From the NCBI GenBank assembly GCA_030590275.1, contig JAUUYV010000122.1, forward strand, positions 1 to 6,053: DNA of 6,053 bases, in the 5' to 3' direction. The notes under the pieces were generated by a model. It made no database searches and was not told the DNA's origin. It was given only the letters and a program-made list of their open reading frames with translations. The translations under genes were made by a program, and so were the position numbers. Source of the DNA: Porticoccaceae bacterium. Its GTDB lineage: Bacteria; Pseudomonadota; Gammaproteobacteria; Pseudomonadales; Porticoccaceae. Below are positions 1 to 4,815 of this stretch, piece after piece (positions within the stretch are counted from its first letter, which is position 1; every line of letters begins with the position of its first letter).

Positions 1-1
1 T

Positions 2-472
2 GACTATTTTACTGAAACGATTAATGGAAAGTCTGGCGCATCACGTCCCGATTATACCGCCAGTGAAGATGACAATGCTCTGGTGCAGGGCATCAGTGGC
101 GATCTCAACGCTCTGGGCTACTTTGGTTATGCATACTACGCTGCCAACCAGGACAAGCTGAAACTAGTACCCATTGATGGCGGTAATGGCCCAGTTGCAC
201 CTAATGCAACCACGATTAATGACGGTAGCTATGCGCCGCTATCTCGGCCGATATTTATTTATCTCCGCAGTAGCGCACTGGATCGTGCGGAAGTGCAAAC
301 CTTTGCCCAGTTTTATATTAATAACGCACCACAGCTCGCTAGCGAAGTCGGTTACATCGCCTTGCCGGACAAGGTGTATCAGCGTGCCTTAGAGCGTATC
401 TCAAAGCGTGAAACTGGTACTTCCTACTCGGGTAGTGAAAGCTCACGCGCTATCAATCTGCTTGCTCCGTAG
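2..472 (+). CDS. pstS: PstS, periplasmic phosphate-binding protein (C-terminal part, 5' end outside window)
   Basis: Substrate-binding component of the PstSCAB phosphate ABC transporter; it captures inorganic phosphate in the periplasm and delivers it to PstC-PstA. The frame is open from base 2 and ends at TAG 470-472, giving the last 156 residues, roughly the second half of a protein that usually has about 320-350. Recognisable PstS segments are DYFTETINGKSGASRPDY at the left edge, then SEDDNALVQGISGD and ALGYFGYAYY. The C-terminal segment SEVGYIALPDKVYQRALERI is also typical of this family. The GTG at 83 is an internal valine, not a start, because the conserved family sequence continues upstream of it. 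The signal peptide and N-terminal lobe lie outside the window. It precedes pstC on the same strand with a 151-base gap. The family assignment is firm; distinguishing it from a PstS paralogue relies on the adjacent pstCAB. Confidence 0.95.
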   Translation, partial: DYFTETINGKSGASRPDYTASEDDNALVQGISGDLNALGYFGYAYYAANQDKLKLVPIDGGNGPVAPNATTINDGSYAPLSRPIFIYLRSSALDRAEVQTFAQFYINNAPQLASEVGYIALPDKVYQRALERISKRETGTSYSGSESSRAINLLAP

Positions 473-511
473 GACCATAATCATTACTGAGCCGAAAGAA
501 CTATCTGAAAT

Positions 512-597
512 CTTAAGGAAGCTCTGAACGATTTAAGGGCTTAAACTTTGCGCCCCGGAAGGCAGATATATTTAGCATGGGTCAGGGCTTCCCTAAG
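512..597. repeat. Imperfect inverted-repeat element between pstS and pstC (MITE-like or RNA hairpin)
   Basis: The left arm CTTAAGGAAGCTCTGA (512-527) is nearly the reverse complement of the right arm TCAGGGCTTCCCTAAG (582-597). In RNA, 14 of the 16 positions form Watson-Crick pairs, one is a G-U wobble and one is an A-C mismatch, enclosing 54 bases. The arms begin and end in TTA/TAA, so the element could have inserted at a TA-type target. Inside the loop, 532-545 is a second palindrome (TTTAAG, GG, CTTAAA). No ORF lies inside. It may be a small non-autonomous mobile element, or a hairpin that stabilises or attenuates the pst transcript after pstS. It lacks a U-run, so it is not a standard intrinsic terminator. 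Confidence 0.55.
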
Positions 598-623
598 TAT
601 TGGCAGGACAATAGACGGGTGTT

Positions 624-1553
624 ATGACAACAAATACTTTTCCAACAGAAAAAATTGCCAATATCAATAAACGCGGTATCCGCTGGAGCGAGTTCCTGAT
701 TCAGTCAGGGCTCGCTCTCTGCGCTTTAATCTCGGTCGTGACCACGGCTGCGATTATTATTATTCTAAGCAAAGAGGGGCTTAGCTTTTTTCAGCAAGTC
801 GCTCCGCTGGATTTCTTTTTTGGTACACGCTGGGTACCCTTGTTAGAGCCCAGCTCCTTCGGCGTTTTACCCCTGGTATGGGGAACCTTACTGATTACCT
901 TCGGTGCGGCAGTGATCGCCATACCTATTGGACTTGCCAGTGCCATTTATCTTAGCGAATACGCCTCTCACCGAGTTCGTTCAGCGGTAAAGCCGGTGCT
1001 GGAACTACTGGCCGGTATTCCGACTGTGGTATACGGTTATTTTGCTCTCACCTTCGTCACTCCCGTATTAAAAACAATAATTCCCAATATTCAGGTATTT
1101 AATGCCTTAAGTGGAGCTATTGTGGTCGGCATTATGGTTCTTCCCATGATTGCTACCCTCAGTGATAATGCCCTCCGAGCGGTTCCCCAAACCCTTCGTC
1201 AGGGGGCGTATGCTCTAGGTGCTACTTCTTATGAGGTGACAGCTCAGGTGGTGGTTCCGGCCGGATTATCTGGTGTTATGGCCTCTTTTTTACTGGCTAT
1301 TTCCCGCGCAATCGGCGAGACCATGGCGGTAACTCTGGCTGCCGGTGCGACACCGAACATGTCACTTACTTTTCTGGAAAGCATCCAGACCATGACCGCC
1401 TACATCGTTCAGATAAGTCTGGGTGACGCACCCGCGGGTGGTATCGCCTATCAAACATTGTTCGTTGTCGCAGCTCTACTTTTTGTGATTACCCTGGTGT
1501 TAAACGTTCTTTCGCAATGGATACTCAACCGTTATCGCGAGGTTTATGACTAG
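624..1553 (+). CDS. pstC: PstC, phosphate ABC transporter permease
   Basis: Inner-membrane permease that pairs with PstA to form the phosphate channel of PstSCAB. It has 309 residues, a normal length for the compact PstC type. Hydrophobic segments lie at about residues 26-49, 81-109, 125-149, 161-179, 214-235 and 276-298, fitting six membrane spans. The PstC-type stretch [12 protein letters not shown] is at 131-142. The cytoplasmic EAA-type coupling loop that docks on PstB is at about 184-214, including [18 protein letters not shown], and is followed by [12 protein letters not shown] (225-236), typical of Pst permeases. The start is fixed because TAG at 612-614 closes the frame just upstream and ATG 624 is the only usable codon. 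The ribosome binding site is weak (GGGTG at 617-621), so initiation may depend on upstream structure. The stop TAG shares its last base with the pstA GTG start. Confidence 0.97.
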   Translation: MTTNTFPTEKIANINKRGIRWSEFLIQSGLALCALISVVTTAAIIIILSKEGLSFFQQVAPLDFFFGTRWVPLLEPSSFGVLPLVWGTLLITFGAAVIAIPIGLASAIYLSEYASHRVRSAVKPVLELLAGIPTVVYGYFALTFVTPVLKTIIPNIQVFNALSGAIVVGIMVLPMIATLSDNALRAVPQTLRQGAYALGATSYEVTAQVVVPAGLSGVMASFLLAISRAIGETMAVTLAAGATPNMSLTFLESIQTMTAYIVQISLGDAPAGGIAYQTLFVVAALLFVITLVLNVLSQWILNRYREVYD

Positions 1554-2443
1554 TGAGCGAGCCCATGAAACAAGCTTTTCCTGTCAGTGATCGCCACCTG
1601 CGACGTCGTCATCGCAAAGCTAAGGTGTTTGCTAGTTTCTGCGCGGTGATTACTTTTATGGGGGTGGCTCTGTTGGCACTGTTGCTTTATCAGGTTTGTC
1701 TGGATGGCTTTCGTTGGCTCGACCTTCAGTTTCTGACTAGCTTTCCATCGCGTTTTCCAGCTAAAGCAGGAATTCTCTCAGCATTAGTAGGTACTTTGTG
1801 GCTGATTAGTTTGATCGCGCTAATTGCTATTCCTATAGGCGTCGGGGCGGCCTTGTATCTCGAAGAGTTCAGCAAAAAAAATCGACTAAATCGTTTAATA
1901 GAGTTAAATATATCCAACCTGGCGGGGGTGCCTTCCATTGTATACGGCATTATTGGCTTAGCTGTTTTTGTCCGTGAGCTGGCTTTGGAACGTAGTTTAA
2001 TTTCGGGTGCATTGACGATGAGCTTACTCATACTGCCGGTTATTATTATTGCCAGCCGCGAAGCGATTAAAACCGTACCCATGAGTATTCGACAGGCCGC
2101 ATTTGCCCTCGGTGCTACCCGCTGGCAAACAGCGCGAGCTCATGTTTTACCCGCTGCTTTTCCGGGCATTTTAACCGGTGTTATCCTGGCCTTATCGAGA
2201 GCAATTGGAGAAACCGCTCCACTGATTATGATCGGTGGACTCACCTATGTGGCGTTTCTACCAGAAGGGCCAATGGATTCCTTTACTGCAATGCCGATTC
2301 AAATTTACAACTGGGTATCACGTCCCCAGCACGAGTTTCACCAACTTGCTGCCGCTGCCATTATTGTTTTATTAGCGGTTCTACTGATGATGAACGCGGC
2401 AGCTATTGTGATTCGTCATAAAACTGAACGGAGAATAAAGTAA
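1553..2443 (+). CDS. pstA: PstA, phosphate ABC transporter permease
   Basis: Second channel-forming inner-membrane subunit of PstSCAB. It has 296 residues, as usual for PstA. A basic N-terminus ([11 protein letters not shown], 14-24) precedes a first membrane span at about 26-48. Further hydrophobic segments lie at about 74-103, 123-141, 151-167, 203-218 and 265-287. The EAA-type loop for PstB contact is at about 169-205 ([19 protein letters not shown], then [13 protein letters not shown]), followed by [17 protein letters not shown] (213-229), a strong PstA signature. The start is taken as GTG 1553, which overlaps the pstC stop by one base and has GAGG at 1539-1542 ten bases upstream. ATG at 1565 is an alternative that would remove only four residues. 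The stop TAA overlaps the pstB ATG by one base. Confidence 0.96.
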   Translation: MSEPMKQAFPVSDRHLRRRHRKAKVFASFCAVITFMGVALLALLLYQVCLDGFRWLDLQFLTSFPSRFPAKAGILSALVGTLWLISLIALIAIPIGVGAALYLEEFSKKNRLNRLIELNISNLAGVPSIVYGIIGLAVFVRELALERSLISGALTMSLLILPVIIIASREAIKTVPMSIRQAAFALGATRWQTARAHVLPAAFPGILTGVILALSRAIGETAPLIMIGGLTYVAFLPEGPMDSFTAMPIQIYNWVSRPQHEFHQLAAAAIIVLLAVLLMMNAAAIVIRHKTERRIK

Positions 2444-3270
2444 TGGCCGCGCAACTCGACGAGAAAACGGTTATGTCTGTTGAAAGTAAGCAGCAAGCTA
2501 GCGAGCAATTAACTTTAGTTGAAGAAAGCATACTCGATCTCGACCAGGTAAGTATTTATTACGGGGGCAAGGTAGCGATAGACAAAGTGTCTTTTCCAAT
2601 TGCCAAACATAAAATTACTTCGATTATCGGGCCGTCGGGCTGTGGAAAAAGTACCTTGTTGCGGTCCCTTAATCGGATGAATGATTTTATTCCCGACGTC
2701 ACTATGGATGGCCTTTTTACTTACAATGGTCAAAATCTTAACGCCTCCTCAGTCGATCCGGTGGAGGTGCGGCGGCGCATCGGCATGGTATTTCAAAAAC
2801 CCAACCCTTTCCCAAAGACCATTTACAAAAATATAGCCTGGGGTCCGAACATTAACGGATACCAGAAGTCGATAGATGAGCTGGTCGAGCACTCTCTAAA
2901 ACAGGCGGCTTTATGGGACGAGGTAAAGGACCGTTTGCACGAATCGGCTCTGAGCCTGTCGGGAGGTCAGCAACAGAGGCTTTGTATTGCTCGTGCTCTG
3001 GCTATGGACCCCGATATTTTGTTAATGGACGAACCTTGTTCGGCCCTGGATCCAATCTCCACCGCGCATATTGAAGATTTACTATTCGAACTGAAGTCCC
3101 GCTATACCATCGTGATTGTGACTCACAATATGCAACAGGCTTCGCGAATATCCGATTACACCGCCTTCCTGGAATCCGGCAAATTAATTGAATTCGGGGT
3201 TACAAATCAGCTTTTTACGCGGCCACAAAACCAACGTACCGAAGAGTATGTTACCGGCCGTTTTGGCTAA
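2443..3270 (+). CDS. pstB: PstB, phosphate ABC transporter ATP-binding protein
   Basis: Cytoplasmic ATPase that forms a dimer under PstC-PstA and powers phosphate import. It has 275 residues. All nucleotide-binding motifs are intact: Walker [10 protein letters not shown] (63-71), Q-loop [10 protein letters not shown] (115-124), ABC signature LSGGQQQR (172-179), Walker B ILLMDEP (192-198), D-loop SALD (200-203) and H-loop histidine 228 in VTHNM. The [18 protein letters not shown] segment is diagnostic for PstB rather than other ABC ATPases. The start ATG 2443 overlaps the pstA stop (TAATG), with GGAG at 2430-2433 nine bases upstream. About 30 polar residues precede the core domain at [12 protein letters not shown], somewhat longer than the E. 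coli form. Met11 (base 2473) is an in-frame alternative with less support. Confidence 0.98.
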   Translation: MAAQLDEKTVMSVESKQQASEQLTLVEESILDLDQVSIYYGGKVAIDKVSFPIAKHKITSIIGPSGCGKSTLLRSLNRMNDFIPDVTMDGLFTYNGQNLNASSVDPVEVRRRIGMVFQKPNPFPKTIYKNIAWGPNINGYQKSIDELVEHSLKQAALWDEVKDRLHESALSLSGGQQQRLCIARALAMDPDILLMDEPCSALDPISTAHIEDLLFELKSRYTIVIVTHNMQQASRISDYTAFLESGKLIEFGVTNQLFTRPQNQRTEEYVTGRFG

Positions 3271-3315
3271 GTTTTAGATACCTTAACGTTTAGTAAAATA
3301 GCACGCGAGGAAACT

Positions 3316-3990
3316 ATGTCTCTGCACCTACAACGCGATATCGATGAATTGAAGAGAGAAATTCTTCAGCTGGGAAGCATGGTTGAAACCGCCATCAATG
3401 ATGCCATTATTGCGCTTAATAACCGGCGGCCCGAGTTAGCAGAAAGCGTTTTCGCTGGTGAAACATTAATTAATAAAAAAGAAGTTCTCATAGAAGAAGA
3501 ATGTCTGAAAATACTGGCTTTACACCAGCCAGTCGCCGTGGATTTGCGGCTTATTGTGGTGATATTAAAGGTCAATAATGATCTTGAACGAATGGGAGAC
3601 TTCGCGGTTAATGTGGCTAAACGGGCGGTTTTTCTTTCAAGTCAGGAACCGATTCCCTGCCCACCGGAATTTACCGACCGAATGTCCACCAGTATTATTT
3701 CGATGGTACGAGACAGTCTCGAAGCACTGGTCAAACTGGATATCGATATGGCTCACAAGGTCATTGTCATGGATGACGACGTAGATGAGGTGAATCGTCA
3801 GATGTATGTTGCCTTACAGGCACTGATGGAAAAAGACTCTACGGCGGTGGAAAGAGCTATCTCTCTACTGTCAACGTCTCGTTATCTTGAAAGAATTGCC
3901 GACCTGGCCACTAATATTGCCGAAGATGTCATTTTTATGGTCGAAGGCGAAGTGGTTCGCCACAAAATACGCGAGCGATTCACGCGCTGA
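3316..3990 (+). CDS. phoU: PhoU, phosphate signalling and transport regulator
   Basis: Cytoplasmic helical protein that, in characterised bacteria, links the Pst transporter to the PhoR sensor kinase, represses the Pho regulon when phosphate is plentiful and limits phosphate uptake. It has 224 residues against about 241 in E. coli, complete at both ends. The two internally repeated three-helix halves are visible. Each carries the metal-binding type motif: NDLERMGDFAVNVAKRA (88-104) in the first half and RYLERIADLATNIAEDVIFM (189-208) in the second. HQPVAVDLRLI (70-80) is also a PhoU hallmark. The ATG at 3316 has GAGGA at 3307-3311. It lies 45 bases after pstB with no evident terminator between, so it is likely in the same transcript. 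No phoB or phoR is in the window, so its signalling partner cannot be seen here. Confidence 0.96.
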   Translation: MSLHLQRDIDELKREILQLGSMVETAINDAIIALNNRRPELAESVFAGETLINKKEVLIEEECLKILALHQPVAVDLRLIVVILKVNNDLERMGDFAVNVAKRAVFLSSQEPIPCPPEFTDRMSTSIISMVRDSLEALVKLDIDMAHKVIVMDDDVDEVNRQMYVALQALMEKDSTAVERAISLLSTSRYLERIADLATNIAEDVIFMVEGEVVRHKIRERFTR

Positions 3991-4374
3991 GCGATACTGG
4001 AAAAGTCTATTACTTTAGTGATCTCATTGATCCGCTCACGCAGCTAGTGGCAGGAAAACTAATATCGATTCAGCATTTGCCCAATGGGTGACCAAAATAC
4101 GGTCAACGCTTAGCTAAGACACGAACGGTATATGGCACAAAGTCATCCGTCCCCGGTTTTTAAAATCACCTGCTTGCTGCGCTTGCTATGTCTTACAACT
4201 GGCGGTGGCCTGGGTTTCTTAACGGGCCGGGGGACAGGTCATTCGAAAGTAAGCCTCGCATGACAAGAACCGTCTGAACCTTTTCGCAGAACCCTTGAAA
4301 CCCCCCGTACTGCTGTTTTCAGGAGTAAAATTATAGATAATAAAATCAATGTCTTAACATTTGTTATTAATGTA

Positions 4375-4480
4375 TTGCTGTAGCTGTAATTTACGCTATC
4401 CTACCTTACCCTAAGAGTTTTCCTACATAAATTAAGGTAGTCTACGGGAAACTAACCGCTTGTTTTTTATACGAATTTAG
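4375..4480 (+). promoter_or_regulatory. Putative promoter/operator region with nested inverted repeats
   Basis: Two inverted repeats interlock here. CTACCTTA (4401-4408) is the perfect reverse complement of TAAGGTAG (4433-4440). AGTTTTCC (4416-4423) nearly mirrors GGGAAACT (4446-4453). Such paired half-sites suggest binding by a dimeric regulator. A weak sigma-70 type promoter, TTGCTG (4375-4380), 16 bases, TATCCT (4397-4402), overlaps the first arm. A second possible -10 is TATACG (4468-4473), just downstream of the last arm, which would place the repeats in activator position. The regulator and the true start site are unknown; the symmetry is seen, the function is inferred. Confidence 0.35.
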
Positions 4481-4526
4481 TTGAGATTGTGTGTCCGCAT
4501 TATGCAGTGCTGATAAGTAATAATGG

Positions 4527-4555
4527 TCTAACCTCTACGAGGTCAGAATGTTAGA
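4527..4555 (+). promoter_or_regulatory. Leader hairpin upstream of the small exported-protein gene
   Basis: ACCTC (4531-4535), a TAC loop and GAGGT (4539-4543) form a perfect five-base-pair stem. An outer pair, TCTAA (4527-4531) with TTAGA (4551-4555), could extend it with a bulge, although the two stems share base 4531. It lies about 30 bases before the ATG at 4585 and leaves the ribosome binding site free. It may be a transcript leader structure. There is no U-run, so it is not a terminator. Confidence 0.3.
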
Positions 4556-4584
4556 GCTAATCATCGCGCAATTAAGGAAGTTGT

Positions 4585-4815
4585 ATGCCTGGAATGATTC
4601 TGGCAATCCTGTTTGCTGTCACTCACAGCTTACTAGCCGCATTGGCCACCATAGACTCAGCGACCCTGAGCTCTGAACAAACCTCTGAACAAACCTCTGA
4701 ACAAACTCTGGAATCTGAATACCTTGAACCACGGGTGATGTGGACATCATCTGTGGTGAATCCACTGGATCAAAGCGTGTCAACAAACAGAAAAATATTA
4801 AGGAAAGCATCATGA
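4585..4815 (+). CDS. Small putative exported protein with SEQT repeats, coupled to FG-GAP gene
   Basis: I do not recognise a family for this 76-residue product. Residues 4-22 form a hydrophobic stretch (MILAILFAVTHSLLAALAT) that could be a signal peptide or a single membrane anchor, although it lacks the usual N-terminal positive charge. It is followed by three perfect SEQT units (30-41), an acidic segment ESEYLEP (43-49) and a basic tail (RKILRK, 69-74). The case that it is real rests on a good ribosome binding site (AAGGAAG, 4574-4580, four bases before ATG 4585) and on an ATGA overlap with the following FG-GAP gene, an arrangement typical of translational coupling. It might be a small lipid-free secreted partner of the propeller protein, or merely a leader ORF whose translation controls the downstream gene. 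No cysteine is present, so it is not a lipoprotein. Confidence 0.5.
   Translation: MPGMILAILFAVTHSLLAALATIDSATLSSEQTSEQTSEQTLESEYLEPRVMWTSSVVNPLDQSVSTNRKILRKAS
4671..4706 (+). repeat. Three perfect 12-base tandem repeats
   Basis: The unit CTCTGAACAAAC occurs three times without a mismatch at 4671-4682, 4683-4694 and 4695-4706. The unit length is a multiple of three, so each copy adds one SEQT tetrapeptide to the small ORF without disturbing its frame. Perfect identity suggests recent expansion by slippage. Confidence 0.9.
4800..4815 (+). promoter_or_regulatory. Ribosome binding site and ATGA stop/start junction of the FG-GAP gene
   Basis: AAGGAAAG (4800-4807) lies four bases before ATG 4812. 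The preceding ORF ends at TGA 4813-4815, so the two genes share ATGA. This fixes the start of the FG-GAP gene, which then opens directly into a signal peptide. Confidence 0.75.

Larger units (their letters stand above)
3991..4584. other. Non-coding stretch between phoU and the FG-GAP unit
   Basis: These 594 bases hold no convincing gene on either strand. The left part (3991-4320) has mixed composition. It contains one 43-codon ORF from ATG 4132 to TGA 4263 with a hydrophobic centre but no ribosome binding site, and a G-rich run (4227-4238, GGCCGGGGGACA). No clear GC-rich hairpin plus U-run follows phoU, so the end of the pst transcript is not defined by sequence. The right part (about 4320-4480) is AT-rich and contains inverted repeats and promoter-like bases, described separately. 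The last 100 bases look like a leader for the small ORF at 4585. Confidence 0.7.

Noticed and set aside
473..623. Search for a Pho box (CTGTCATA-type direct repeats) before pstC
   Set aside because: No pair of CTGTCA-like half-sites with the right spacing is visible. The Pho-controlled promoter, if any, should lie upstream of pstS outside the window.
1726..2082. 118-codon minus-strand ORF inside pstA
   Set aside because: Lies wholly antisense to a clear pstA coding sequence; basic and hydrophobic composition without a family resemblance; a shadow ORF.
3991..4080. Intrinsic terminator after phoU
   Set aside because: Only a weak GATC/GATC pairing near 4020-4032 is present, with no GC-rich stem and no following T-run.
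4132..4263. 43-codon ORF on the plus strand with a hydrophobic, Gly-rich centre
   Set aside because: No ribosome binding site before the ATG, no supporting neighbour, and a length easily reached by chance.
520..4680. Shared string AGCTCTGAAC in the pstS-pstC repeat arm (520-529) and just before the 12-base tandem repeat (4669-4678)
   Set aside because: Ten bases with different flanks is too little to claim a common origin in a window this size.
3991..4815. CRISPR array, tRNA or attachment site
   Set aside because: No regularly spaced direct repeats, no cloverleaf-like sequence and no integrase gene or tRNA 3' end are visible.
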